Shown here: positions 39,740 through 49,289 of the stretch, piece after piece | Layout: the number at the start of each line of letters is the position of its first letter | Numbering within the stretch: position 1 is the first letter of the stretch | Assembly (NCBI GenBank): GCA_963718145.1 | Contig: CAVQYJ010000020.1 | Coordinates: 682,001-746,000, forward strand | Origin: UBA7672 sp963718145 | GTDB taxonomy: Bacteria; Pseudomonadota; Alphaproteobacteria; Caulobacterales; Hyphomonadaceae | Length of the DNA: 64,000 nucleotides | Reading direction: 5' to 3' | Made by a program: the position numbers and the translations under genes | Notes under the pieces: generated by a model | What the model saw: the letters and a program-made list of their open reading frames with translations, nothing else | Database searches by the model: none | Told to the model about the DNA's origin: nothing

Positions 39740-41289
39740 ATGCGCGGGCGTTGGTTCGGCACTACGGCATTGCTCGCCGCCCTTGTGGGCGTCGCGGCGA
39801 ACGCCGCTGGCCAGACACCGCCTGTTGCAGCGCCAGCCGTTCAGGCGCCCGCAGTCCAGGCCGCTCCCTCTCAAGCACTCCCGGCTCAAACCCCTGCTGT
39901 TCAGGCGCCGCCCGCGTTGGCGCAGTCTGCGCCGCCGCCAGTGCTGGCGTCTGCGCCAGCTCTCGGCGCCACCGCAAACACCTGCACCGGCTGTCGCCCA
40001 GAGCGCTCCCGCACCAGCGCCCGCTGCAGCGCCTGCCCCGTTCATGCCTGCGCCAGGACAGCCGCCCGTGCAGCCAGCCGTGCAGGCGTCTGCGCCCCCG
40101 CCTGCACCCTTCATGACCGCCCCCGGCCAGAACCCCCACGCAGACCCCCACACAGGCCACCGCGCAGGCGCCCGCACAGGTCCCCGCGCAGCTGACCAAC
40201 CTTCCGGTCAGCGCCGCAGCTTTGGCGACTGCAGCCGCGGCATCGAGTGCGCCCGGACATGCATCCGGCGCACCGGCGTACAAGCCGGCCGGTCCGGTGA
40301 TCGACGATGCGGGACTGTTCGCGCAGGCCTTTCTCTATGACTCGTCCGGCCAGACCGACCTTGGAATGAAGACGCGCCAGACGCTTCTGGACAAGTATCC
40401 CAACTCGCCGCTCGCTGGCGCCGTGAAGGAACAGCTTGCCGCCTACAATGCGAGGCTCGCGACCGAAGACGCCGAGCGGGCCAAGCGCGTCAGCTATTCA
40501 GCCGAGCGCGACAAGCTGGTCGCCGCCTGCCGCAATGCCGACGCGAAGCTCGGCCCCGCGGATGTCTCGATTGCCTGCACGAGAATGATCGACAGCGGCT
40601 ATGAAGACAAACCGGACCTTGCGCTGGCCCTGCAATACCGCGCCGGCGCGCGCCTCGACACAAAGGCCTATCCCGAGGCGATCAAGGATTTCACGGCGGC
40701 GATCGAGGCCAATCCCGATCTCGCCGACGCCTATGCCAGCCGCGGCGCAGCCTACATCTTCGCAGGCGATCCGGCGAAGGCCGCAACCGATCTCGACAAT
40801 GCGATCACCATCGGCCCGCCCAAGCTGTGGCACTATGTCAATCGCGGCATGGCCCATCGCATGAAGGGCGACGGCGTCAAGGCGCTGGCGGATTTCAACG
40901 AGGCGCTGAAGCTGGAGCCGAACAACGCATCCGCGCTGCGCGAGCGCGCTGGCATTTTCACGGCCCAGCAGGACTGGCAGAAGGCCGCCGACGACTACAC
41001 CAGTCTTCTGGCGTTCAGCGGGGCCGATCTTGTCTCGCTGCTGAACCGCGCGGTCGCCTATTACAACCTTCGCTCCTATCCGCTGGCAATTGTCGATCTC
41101 GACAAGGCGATCTCGATCGATCCGAGGAACGTCACCGGCCTGGTCAGCCGCGGCAACAACCGCTGGATGATCGGCGATCTCGAAGGCGCGCTGCGCGACT
41201 ACGACCAGGCGCTTGCAATCGAACCCGACAATGCCGGCGCCAAAACCAACCGCGCCAACGTCGCCGCTGCGCTGGCAGCCAAGCCGTAG
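39740..41289 (+). CDS. Exported TPR-repeat protein with Pro/Ala/Gln linker (two frameshifts)
   Basis: About 516 codons. Signal peptide MRGRWFGTTALLAALVGVAANAAGQ, then about 150 residues of low-complexity PAVQAPA/QTPTQAT sequence, then four or more tetratricopeptide units from about residue 250 (PDLALALQYRAGARL, ADAYASRGAAYIFAG, LWHYVNRGMAHRMKGDG, ASALRERAGIFTAQQD, VTGLVSRGNNRWMIGDLEG). The frame shifts near 39974 and 40136 within the repetitive linker, where indels arise easily; the TPR part from 40222 is intact. Periplasmic protein-protein scaffold; partners unknown. Confidence 0.72.
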
Positions 41290-41319
41290 CCGCGCGTACT
41301 CCCGGCTCCTGTGCCCGGT

Positions 41320-41778
41320 CTAGCGCGAGACTTCCTTCACCCTGGGCCTGTCGAACGTGACCGTTCCCGGCGTGATGGCCTCGCCGCATTCCGAGCAGTG
41401 CACCACCGGCTTGAACTTGTGGCCGCATGTGGTGTGGCGGCGGCCGGAGGCGCGCGTCTGCTTCGGCAGGTGCGTCTCGCCCCAGTGCGCCAGCATCATC
41501 ATCACCGGCTTCAGCGCCGCGCCTCGCTCCGTCAGCCGGTAGTCAAAGCGCGGCGGATGCTCTTCATAGGCCACGCGCTCAAGGACGCCGTGTTCGACCA
41601 GCCGCGACAGCCGGTCAGCGATGATGGCGCGCGAGGCGCCGGTGGCGCGCTGGAATTCGTCGAATCTGGAGGCCCCGCGGATCGCATCGCGCAGGATGAG
41701 GATGGTCCAGGCGTCGCCGATCACCGCCATCGCCTGGGCGACGGGACAGGGTGTGGCGTCGATCTCGCTCCAGCGCAT
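41320..41778 (-). CDS. HxlR-family transcriptional regulator
   Basis: A 152-residue winged-HTH protein: CPVAQAMAVIGDAWTILILRDA, RFDEFQRATGASRAIIADRLSRL, RFDYRLTERGAALKPVMMMLA. The C-terminus has a CGH...CSECG zinc-ribbon-like cysteine set (about 121-136) not universal in the family, perhaps redox or metal sensing. Divergent from the TonB receptor, 114 bases apart, so it may control it. Confidence 0.85.
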   Translation of the reverse strand: MRWSEIDATPCPVAQAMAVIGDAWTILILRDAIRGASRFDEFQRATGASRAIIADRLSRLVEHGVLERVAYEEHPPRFDYRLTERGAALKPVMMMLAHWGETHLPKQTRASGRRHTTCGHKFKPVVHCSECGEAITPGTVTFDRPRVKEVSR

Positions 41779-41851
41779 CGAGGCGCTCCGGCAATGATTT
41801 ACACTGTGACGTTACCGCGGTTGACCGTGTCCGGCGGCGCAGGCAAGGGTG

Positions 41852-41868
41852 AGTTCAGAAGGTGAACT
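41852..41868. promoter_or_regulatory. Inverted repeat before the TonB receptor gene
   Basis: AGTTCA-N5-TGAACT, 24 bases upstream of the receptor ATG in the hxlR divergent region. A plausible HxlR-type operator, judged by symmetry and position only. Confidence 0.35.
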
Positions 41869-41892
41869 TACACCCGGCCGGGGAGCACAGCA

Positions 41893-44072
41893 ATGGACAG
41901 CGTCAAGCCGCCGCCTGGGCGGACGCCACGACTCCGGCAGGCGATCGGTTTTGCGGCGTTCGTCGCCGGCATCGCACCCGCCGCCCTTGCCCCCGCTGCA
42001 ATGGCCCAGCAGGGCGCGGCGCCAGCCCAGCCGCCCGCGCAAACGCCCGCTTCGGCCGCAGGGCAGGAAGGCGTGCAGCTGTTCGAGGCCGCCTATTTCC
42101 GCCAGTACAATCCCGTCACCGCCTTCGACATCGCCACCCGCGTCCCCGGCTTCGAGATCGACGACGGCGAGGCGCTGCGCGGCTTCGGCGCGACGGCCGG
42201 CAACGTGCTGGTCAATGGCGAGCGGCCCTCGTCCAAGGTCCTCATCTCCGAACAGCTCAAGCGCATCCCGGCGGATTCCGTCGTCAAGGTCGAGCTGATC
42301 TCGGGCAGCGCCTCCAACGTCGACGTTCGCGGCCAGACGCAGCTCGTCAACATCGTCCTCAAACAGGCGAAGCAAGGCAGCGGCTCGCCCACCACCTGGG
42401 TGCTCGACGTTCGCGAGCTTGCAGTATTCCGAACGCCTGGGCTGGCTCACCCAGCTCACCAAGACATTCGCCCTTGGCGAGACCGCCGAACTTACGCTCG
42501 ACTTCCAGACGCCCAACCTGCGCGGCCGCTCCGAAGGCTTCGAGGCGGTGCGCAACACGTCGGGCGCGCTCACCTCCTACCGCGAGCTGTTCGGCCAGCC
42601 GAACAATATCGGCCTGCAGGGCTCCGGCGTGCTCAAATGGCGCCCGACCGCGCGCGACACGGTCGGCGTCAACGCCCAGCTCGCGCCCACATGGAACAGC
42701 GTCAATGTCGGCTCCGTGACGCGCACGCCGTCCGGCGCCCTCGCTTCGGCGACCTACGGCCGCAGCGAGTTCTCGAGCAACTACACCGCCGAGATCGGCG
42801 CCGACTGGGAGCATCGCTTCTCGCCCCAGCTATCCGTCAAGCTCATCGGCCTCACGACCCTCGCCAATGTCGACCAGGACGATCTTTTCCGCACCTACAC
42901 GCCCACCGGTCCGGGCCCCGCGGGTCTTGCCAACACGCAGACCATCACCCGCACCACCGAAGGCGGCGAGCGTGTCGCGCGCGGCTTCCTCACCTGGCGC
43001 CCCGTGGCGGCGCACACCATCGATGTCGGCCTCGAAGGCGCATTCAACTTCCGTGACACGACGCTCGACATCTTCAACAACACCGGCTCGGGCCCCGTGG
43101 CGCAACCGCTCGCCGTCTCCGACGCCCGCGTCGAGGAAACCCGCGTCGAGCCCTTCATCACCGACGTGTGGAAGATCACGCCCCAGCTCACGCTCGAAAG
43201 CGGCTTCATCTTCGAAGCCTCCCAGATCAAGCAGACGGGCGATGAGCAGAAGGAGCGGGAATTCTCCTACGCCAAGCCGCGCCTGATCGCGACCTACCAG
43301 GCCAGCCCGACCGACCAGCTTCGCGCCAGCATCGTGCGCGACATCGCCCAGCTCGACTTCGCGCAGTTCGCATCCTCCATCAACGTGATCGACGCCACCT
43401 CCATCATCGGCAATCCCAACCTCGAACCCGAAAAGACCTGGAAGATTCCGCGGCGAATGGGAAAAACGGTTCGGCAAGCGCGGCGCCCTGACGCTCGCCG
43501 TCTTCCATGACGTGGTCGAGGACGTGCAGGATCTGGTCGTGCTTGGCGCCAGCGACGCCTATGGAAATCTCGGCGAAGGCACGCGCACCGGCGTGGAAGT
43601 GCGCGGCGCCGCGCCGCTGTCGCCGCTGATCCCCGATGCGGAGCTGCGCTTCTCCGGCATGTGGCAGGACACCTCGGTCACCGACAGCGTCACCGGCGAG
43701 GACCGGCGCTTCTCCCAGGAACTCGAATGGACCTACAACCTGACGTTCCGGCAGGAATTTGCAGCGCTCAAATCCGCCTGGGGCGCCAGCGCCGCGCGGG
43801 GCTCCGACAGGTGGGAGTACAAGCGCATCGAGGACATCCTCATCGATCGCCCCGGCGACCGCGTCGATCTCTTCTGGGAGACGACCGCCATCAAGGGCGT
43901 CACGCTGCGCTTCACATCGGCGAACATCTTCCACGCCGAAGAATTCCGCACCCGCACATTCTATTCGGGCACGCGCGCCTCGGGCGCGATCAGCCGGACC
44001 GAGGAGCGCAAGCAGAAGGGCGGCCCGGAGGGCACGCAGGTCTTCTTCATCCGCGCGTCAGGGACGTTCTAG
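41893..44072 (+). CDS. TonB-dependent outer-membrane receptor (two frameshifts)
   Basis: About 726 codons. Signal peptide to about residue 37 (AMAQQ), then a plug domain (FEAAYFRQYNPVTAFDIATRVPGF, GNVLVNGERPSSKVLI, VVKVELISG) and a 22-strand-type barrel ending in Phe. Extra bases near 42418 and 43445 break the frame; both sides join sensibly (VRE-LQYSERLGW; TWK-FRGEWEKRF). The plug type (NVLVNGERPSSK) is that of receptors common in Caulobacterales/Sphingomonadales without a CarboxypepD domain. Ligand unknown. Adjacent to HxlR. Confidence 0.82.
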
Positions 44073-44164
44073 CGAATCCCGGGGCAGGGCGCAGAATCCC
44101 GAACTCATCGCCGTCAATCTCTGACAACCGACGCAGGGTAGTGAGCCGGGCCGGCACTCACCTC

Positions 44165-44623
44165 TTATATCGGTCCCGCCAGATGGAGGACCGATGCCGC
44201 AAACCCCAGCAGCGCCAGCACCGTGCGAAAATTGTGAACCCCCGCCCAGCGCGCCAGCTCGCGCGTGAGTTCGGTTTCGTTCAGCTTCCGATCCGCGAAC
44301 GCCTGGTTGGCGTTTTTGAAGTAGATCGGGAACGTGAGAGTGACCGCCACGACAAGCGCAGCCGCCAGCCACGCAATTGGATCGTGTTCTGCGGCGCCAA
44401 GAAATCCGCGCGCCGCCGACATGATTGGAAGCAGCGTCGCAACGCCGGTGAGCGGCCCGAAATAGCGGAATAGCCGCGGCCCAAAGTCTTGATGCAATGC
44501 GTAGAACTGGCTCATCTTCAGCGTCCGCCAGTACGGGACAAGCAGCATCGCCTCTGTGCACAGGCTGCCGGCGAGCACACCCAAAACGCACGCTGTCGCA
44601 AATGAGAGGAGGTCCAGCGTCAT
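44165..44623 (-). CDS. DUF1772-like membrane protein
   Basis: A 152-residue protein with four TM helices (about 4-22, 55-72, 80-98, 130-150) and the LHQDFGPRLFRYFGPLT and ARWAGVHNFRTVL motifs typical of the DUF1772/anthrone-oxygenase-like family. Its ATG overlaps the stop of the DUF2147 gene by 4 bases (ATGA). Function unknown. Confidence 0.7.
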   Translation of the reverse strand: MTLDLLSFATACVLGVLAGSLCTEAMLLVPYWRTLKMSQFYALHQDFGPRLFRYFGPLTGVATLLPIMSAARGFLGAAEHDPIAWLAAALVVAVTLTFPIYFKNANQAFADRKLNETELTRELARWAGVHNFRTVLALLGFAASVLHLAGPI

Positions 44624-45069
44624 TCTCCTTGCCCATTGGTCGCGGTCACCCGCGTCCAGATTTTCGTTTGACAGAGCGGGCCGAAACAGCCCGTTACGTG
44701 CAGGCGGTGTCCGTCCGGGTCCAGCTGCAGAGCGCAGGCGAACGTCGATCCGTCTTCGGGATTGTAGAGCCGCCCGCGCCGCCACACCTGTCCTTGGCGC
44801 TGAAAGCCCCAGATGAGTTGCGCGCCGATCAGCGGACGCTGCCGCAACGCGCGAGCAGGATTGTGCTCGTCTGTGCGCTGATTGGTCTTGGAAGAATCAA
44901 ACCGCACCAACACGCCGCACGGCGTGCCGTCGCCGCAATCGCTGATGCGGACATCCCCCTTGATGTTTCCGTAACGGCTCTCCGCCGCCCATGTGCCTGC
45001 GACGTCGAGCGGCTCGGCCCAGGCCGGGCCTGTGAATGCGACAAGCAGGGCGAGGACAAGCGTTCGCAT
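44620..45069 (-). CDS. DUF2147-like exported protein
   Basis: A 149-residue protein with a signal peptide (1-18, WAEP) and a small beta-barrel-like domain: GTWAAESRYGNIKGDVRISDC, PLIGAQLIWGF, GRLYNPEDGSTFACALQLD, LHVTGCFG. This fits the DUF2147 pattern; the metal or ligand is unknown. First gene of a two-gene unit with the DUF1772-like gene, divergent from tetR. Confidence 0.78.
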   Translation of the reverse strand: MRTLVLALLVAFTGPAWAEPLDVAGTWAAESRYGNIKGDVRISDCGDGTPCGVLVRFDSSKTNQRTDEHNPARALRQRPLIGAQLIWGFQRQGQVWRRGRLYNPEDGSTFACALQLDPDGHRLHVTGCFGPLCQTKIWTRVTATNGQGE

Positions 45070-45086
45070 GCGAGAAACTCCTTTTC

Positions 45087-45098
45087 TATACGCGTATA
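45087..45098. promoter_or_regulatory. Candidate TetR operator
   Basis: A 12-bp perfect palindrome TATACGCGTATA, with TATTAAT-like promoter sequence beside it, inside the 69-bp gap between the divergent DUF2147 gene and tetR. Position suits repression of both directions. Confidence 0.55.
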
Positions 45099-45138
45099 CA
45101 TTAATACACTGTCTGTCAAGATCAGGAAACGCGTCCCC

Positions 45139-45765
45139 ATGCCCACGAAACCCAGCCCTGCTCGCGGCCGCCCGCCGCTTTCACACGACCAGCTGGCGCA
45201 GACGCGCGACACGATCGCCGCCGCAGCGCGCCGCGTGTTCCTGGCCGAAGGCTATGAATCCGTGTCCATGCGCCGCCTCGCCCGCGAGGTGGGATGTACG
45301 CCGATGGCGATCTACACATACTACGACAGCAAGATAGACATCCTTCGAAAGCTCTGGGCGGACGTGTTCGAAGCGGTGTTCGCCGAGGTCGAGCGCGCGG
45401 GCGCGAAAAGCAAAGCTCCGGCGGCGCGTCTCAAGGCCATGTGCCGCGCCTATGTCCGCTACTGGCTCGAACACCGCGACCACTATCGCATGGTGTTCAT
45501 GTCGGCCGGCGTCACGCAGGGCGAAGTCACCGTCTTTGTCGAACGTGATGCGATCGCGGCGCGCTACAATGTCTTCGCGTCGGCGCTCGGCGCATGCGTG
45601 GGGCGAGAGGATGCGCGGATGGCAAGGCACGCCGAGGCGTTGATTTGCGGCATGATCGGCGTCGCTCACAGCAACATTACGATCAGCGGCCATCCCTGGA
45701 GCGCGGCCGATGCGCTGGTTGTCATTCTGGTTGATGGAATATTGCTGAGCGCCACAAACGACTAG
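45139..45765 (+). CDS. TetR-family transcriptional regulator
   Basis: A 208-residue regulator. HTH at about 25-65 (RDTIAAAARRVFLAEGYESVSMRRLAREVGCTPMAIYTYYDSK broken by a normal turn), then a helical ligand domain with a WHG/TetR_C_33-like C-terminus. ATG 45139 gives a basic N-terminal arm (SPARGRPPLS). It probably represses the divergent DUF2147-DUF1772 genes. Confidence 0.86.
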   Translation: MPTKPSPARGRPPLSHDQLAQTRDTIAAAARRVFLAEGYESVSMRRLAREVGCTPMAIYTYYDSKIDILRKLWADVFEAVFAEVERAGAKSKAPAARLKAMCRAYVRYWLEHRDHYRMVFMSAGVTQGEVTVFVERDAIAARYNVFASALGACVGREDARMARHAEALICGMIGVAHSNITISGHPWSAADALVVILVDGILLSATND

Positions 45766-45914
45766 AACAGTGCGGCTCCGCGACGCCTTTCAGCGACAGC
45801 GAAGACCGGTCAGGAGAATCCGGTCGCGCCAAGGCAGGGCGACCCGAAACTGACACGCCGGCGCTCCTCAGTGTCCGGACTTGGCCCCAGTTCCGTTCTA
45901 GCGCCTGCGGCCAG

Positions 45915-46832
45915 CTACTGCGGAAAGTCCCCGAAGCCGCCGAAGCCGCCGCGGCCGCGCGCCTTCTCGCCCGCCAGGCAGTCCGGCTTCTCCGTCGGCA
46001 GCTTGAGCTGGGCAAGGGTGAGCTGTGGGCCTGCAGGCGCGGCGTCCGCATACTGCACCGGCGCCGTGCCTGGAAACATGTCCGGGGCAAGGTCGAGCCC
46101 GGCGATCTCCAGGACAAGCTTCTTGCGGATCGTCGCGGAGAGCTGGTTGAGATTGAACACCGGAGCGATGAAGGCTGCTTCCCCGCCGATCACGCATGCC
46201 CGGTAGTAGCGGTCGAGATGAGCGATGTCGAACCCCTGCCGCGGCATGTTGCGGCCCTCGTTCAACATGATCGGCAGGCCGTTGATGGCGACGTCGCGCT
46301 TCAGCACGAAGTCACGCGCCTCTTCCACCGGCGGCCCGGAATTGTTGGCCCCGTCGCCGGAAACATCGATCACCCGCCGGTGCGAGGCGATGTCGTTCCC
46401 CTCGATCAGCTCTACGGCGTTGTAGAGCGCGGTCGAGATCGAGGTGCGGCGCTCGGAATAGGGCTGCGCTGTGTCCAGCTTGTCAGCGAAGGCGAGGGCT
46501 GCCTCCTTCGAATCGATGATGGTCCACGGGATGATCTGGTAGGTCTGCGCCGCCCATTCCATGTAGGTCACGGCGATGCGCCCCTCGGGCCCGCTCATCA
46601 GCGCATTGATCACGTCGCGATGCCGGAAGGCCTCGACATAGCCGTCGCGCTGGAGCGCGTGCTCCTCCTCGTCCATCGAGCGCGAGACATCGACCGCCAG
46701 CACGAGTTCGAGGTCGACCCGCTTGCCGGCCGGCTGGGCTGCGCCTGCCTGCTGGGCCGATGCGGCGTCGCCTCCCGCGAGGAAGGCGGCGGCAAGGGCC
46801 AGCCCGGCCACCATCACAGACGCAGGCTTCAT
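45915..46832 (-). CDS. DUF1194 von Willebrand-type protein
   Basis: A 305-residue exported protein. Signal peptide ends ASAQ; the vWA-like domain has the MIDAS motif DVSRSMDEEE, then RTSISTALYNAVELI and RRVIDVSGDGANN, the DUF1194 signature. A Gly/Phe-rich end (RGGFGGFGDFPQ) and a Cys near 290 complete it. Metal-ion-dependent adhesion or scaffolding in the periplasm is likely. ATG 46832; in-frame ATG 46901 is less likely. Confidence 0.85.
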   Translation of the reverse strand: MKPASVMVAGLALAAAFLAGGDAASAQQAGAAQPAGKRVDLELVLAVDVSRSMDEEEHALQRDGYVEAFRHRDVINALMSGPEGRIAVTYMEWAAQTYQIIPWTIIDSKEAALAFADKLDTAQPYSERRTSISTALYNAVELIEGNDIASHRRVIDVSGDGANNSGPPVEEARDFVLKRDVAINGLPIMLNEGRNMPRQGFDIAHLDRYYRACVIGGEAAFIAPVFNLNQLSATIRKKLVLEIAGLDLAPDMFPGTAPVQYADAAPAGPQLTLAQLKLPTEKPDCLAGEKARGRGGFGGFGDFPQ

Positions 46833-46975
46833 GCCCGGCTCCCGGAGAACCTCCGCACCGTGCAGGCGAAGGCGACCGGCGCCAAGCGGCCCCGCCATCA
46901 CGAACCGATGAGGGCGCGCCGCTTTTCGCAGTGATTCCAGCTGAATCCCCTGCGTGAAGAAAGTTCGTGAGGCGA

Positions 46976-47002
46976 TGTCGGGAGGCGCTATCCTCGCGCG
47001 TC
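46976..47002 (+). promoter_or_regulatory. ECF42-type promoter, autoregulatory
   Basis: TGTCGG (46976-46981), 17 bases, CGTC (46999-47002), 25 bases upstream of the DGPF gene. The reported ECF42 consensus, as I recall it, is TGTCGA at -35 and CGTC/CGAT-like at -10. The same pair with the same 17-bp spacing recurs at 48741. Supports sigma-factor autoregulation. Confidence 0.65.
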
Positions 47003-47026
47003 CTTGAGCCAGAAGAGGTGCGCCCG

Positions 47027-47416
47027 ATGCTTTACGCCGTGCTTTGCTACAACAACGAGGAAATGGTGTTCGGCTGGTCCAAGGAAGAGGACGCGGCCGT
47101 GATGGCGAGGCTCAAGACGGTCCATGAGCGCTGGGGCGACAAGCTCAAGCCCTCGCTGCGGCTCCTGCCGACATCGGCGGCCACCACCCTGCACAAGTCC
47201 AAGGACCTGGTGATCGACGGCCCCTTCGCCGAAACCAAGGAAGCCCTGCTCGGCCTCTACCTGATCGACGTCGAGAACCTGGAGGAAGGCCTGCAGTTCG
47301 CGCGCGAACTCAGCGCCGTCAACCCGGGCGGAGCGTATGAGCTGCGCCCGCTGCTGCTGTTCAACCCCGGCAGCCCGCTGAAGGAGCCCTACATGGCGGA
47401 GTCCTACGCCGGATGA
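47027..47416 (+). CDS. YCII/DGPF-domain protein of the ECF42 cluster
   Basis: A 129-residue ferredoxin-fold YCII protein with the DGPF signature (VIDGPFAETKEALLGLYLIDVEN). DGPF genes accompany ECF42 sigma factors as the typical partner. Start ATG 47027, not the upstream open frame. Stop overlaps the sigma gene ATG (ATGA). Biochemical role of DGPF proteins remains undefined. Confidence 0.88.
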   Translation: MLYAVLCYNNEEMVFGWSKEEDAAVMARLKTVHERWGDKLKPSLRLLPTSAATTLHKSKDLVIDGPFAETKEALLGLYLIDVENLEEGLQFARELSAVNPGGAYELRPLLLFNPGSPLKEPYMAESYAG

Positions 47417-48672
47417 CCGACATCGCCTGGATCGACGCGGCGCTCATCGCCTCGCGACCCCAGGCGGTCGCGGCGCTGTTGCGCTATTTCCGCGATCTCG
47501 ACCAGGCGGAAGAAGCCTACCAGGACGCCTGTATCAAGGCGCTGAAGAACTGGTCGGCGAACGGCCCGCCGCGCGATCCGACCGCGTGGCTGATCATGGT
47601 CGGCCGCAATGCTGCACTCGATGGCGTGCGCAAGCGGTCGAAACAGGTCGCCATGCCCGACGAGGACGCGGTCTCAGACCTTGAGGACGCGCAGACGCCG
47701 ATGGCCGAACGGCTGGATGAAAGCCAGTACCGCGACGACGTGCTGCGCCTCCTGTTCATCTGCTGCCATCCGGACCTGCCCGCCACCCAGCAGATCGCGC
47801 TGGCCCTGCGCATCGTTTCTGGGCTGACGGTGAAGCAGATCGCCCGCGCGTTTCTGGTGGGCGAAGCGGCCATGGAACAGCGCATCACCCGCGCCAAGGC
47901 CAAGGTTGCGGAAGCCGGCCTTCCCTTCGAGACCCCTGGCGCCGTCGAGCGGTCGACACGCCTCGCGGCCGTGATGGCGATGGTCTATCTCGTCTTCAAC
48001 GAAGGCTATTCCGCCGGCCCGCGCGACGAGGCGAGGGGAGGCCTCGCCGACGAAGCCATCCGCCTCGGCCGCCTGCTGCTGCGCATGTTCCAGGCCGAGC
48101 CCGAAGTGATGGGCCTCCTCGCGCTCATGCTGCTGCAGCATTCCCGCGCCGACGCCCGTTTCGATGCGCGGGGCGGCGTGATCCTGCTCGAAGACCAGGA
48201 CCGCTCGCTCTGGCGCGGAAAGATGATCCAGGAAGGCCTTGCCCTCATCGACAAGGCGATGCGCCACCGGCAGGCCGGCGCCTACCTGGTGCAGGCCGCC
48301 ATCGCCGCCACCCACGCCCGCGCGGCGACGTTCGAGGAGACCGACTGGGCCGGCATCGACGCTCTCTATGGCGCGCTTGAACACCTGACGCCGTCGCCCG
48401 TGATCACCCTCAACCGCGCCGTGGCCGTCTCCAGGACCAGGGGCCCGCAGGCCGCCCTCGACATGATCGAGCCGCTCGAGGCGAGGCTCGCCAGCTATTT
48501 CCACTTCCACGGCGCCCGCGGCGGCCTGCTGCTCCAGCTCGGCCGCCAGCGCGAGGCCCGCCAGTCCTTCGACCGCGCCATCTCCCTCGCCAACACCGCC
48601 GCCGAGGCCGACCACATCCGCACCCACATCGACCGGATGATCGCGGACAGCGACAAGGGCAAGCGGGCGTAG
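47413..48672 (+). CDS. ECF42-type sigma factor with C-terminal TPR extension
   Basis: A 419-residue ECF sigma. Sigma-2 (about 10-75: LLRYFRDLDQAEEAYQDACIKAL, PRDPTAWLIMVGRNAALD) and sigma-4 (about 110-170: ALALRIVSGLTVKQIARAFLVGEAAMEQRITRAK) are followed by about 240 residues with DUF6596/TPR-like helices (FNEGYSAGP, LLLRMFQAEPEVMGLLALML, SPVITLNRAVAVSRT, RGGLLLQLGRQREARQSFDRA). Long C-terminal extension replaces an anti-sigma factor in this group. ATGA overlap with the DGPF gene. Confidence 0.9.
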   Translation: MTDIAWIDAALIASRPQAVAALLRYFRDLDQAEEAYQDACIKALKNWSANGPPRDPTAWLIMVGRNAALDGVRKRSKQVAMPDEDAVSDLEDAQTPMAERLDESQYRDDVLRLLFICCHPDLPATQQIALALRIVSGLTVKQIARAFLVGEAAMEQRITRAKAKVAEAGLPFETPGAVERSTRLAAVMAMVYLVFNEGYSAGPRDEARGGLADEAIRLGRLLLRMFQAEPEVMGLLALMLLQHSRADARFDARGGVILLEDQDRSLWRGKMIQEGLALIDKAMRHRQAGAYLVQAAIAATHARAATFEETDWAGIDALYGALEHLTPSPVITLNRAVAVSRTRGPQAALDMIEPLEARLASYFHFHGARGGLLLQLGRQREARQSFDRAISLANTAAEADHIRTHIDRMIADSDKGKRA

Positions 48673-48740
48673 CCACGCTGCCGCGGCCAACTCTTCCCCC
48701 GCACGCGGGGAAAAGTTTCCCGAAAAAATCTTCGCCCCGT

Positions 48741-48767
48741 TGTCGGATCGCAGTCGCCTCGCTCGTC
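48741..48767 (+). promoter_or_regulatory. Second ECF42-type promoter
   Basis: TGTCGG (48741-48746), 17 bases, CGTC (48764-48767), about 60 bases upstream of the VOC gene start. Identical hexamer, spacing and tetramer to 46976-47002, with unrelated bases between, which argues for selected promoter elements and a cis regulon. Confidence 0.65.
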
Positions 48768-48826
48768 CTCTGGCCGTACACAGGCTGCAACAGCGCCAAA
48801 AGGCTCAAGCGAAAGGGACCGCCGCC

Positions 48827-49234
48827 ATGATCAACAACATCTTCGTCAACCTGCCGGTAAAGGACCTCAAGAAGTCCCGCGCATTCTTCGAGGCGCTCGG
48901 CTGCAAGATCAACGAACAGTTCTCCGACGACACCGCCGCGAGCGTCATTATCAGCGGCAACATCTTCGCGATGCTGCTCACCCACGACAAGTGGGCCCAG
49001 TTCTCGTCCAAGACGATCGCCGATACGAAGACCACCCAGGAGGCGATCATCTGTCTCGGTGTCGAAAGCAAGGACGAGCTCAACAAGCTGGTCGATGCGG
49101 CGGTCAAGGCCGGCGGCAAGGAAACGCGTCCGGCGGCCGACTACGGCTTCATGCAGCAGCGCGTCTTCGATGATCTCGACGGCCACCACTGGGAAGTCAT
49201 CTACATGGACCCCAAGCACGTCCAACCTTACTAG
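48827..49234 (+). CDS. VOC family protein
   Basis: A 135-residue two-module glyoxalase-fold protein: IFVNLPVKDLKKSRAFFEALG and the terminal FDDLDGHHWEVIYMDPKHV, typical of the PhnB/YaeR-like VOC group with His and Glu ligand positions. ATG behind GCGAAAGGGACCGCC. First gene of a three-gene unit (VOC, AHSA1, DGPF-VOC). Confidence 0.85.
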   Translation: MINNIFVNLPVKDLKKSRAFFEALGCKINEQFSDDTAASVIISGNIFAMLLTHDKWAQFSSKTIADTKTTQEAIICLGVESKDELNKLVDAAVKAGGKETRPAADYGFMQQRVFDDLDGHHWEVIYMDPKHVQPY

Positions 49235-49289
49235 GGGGCAGCCAGCCCTATCGAGCCCCAGCACGCCAGCCGCCAAGCGGAGACGCCAA

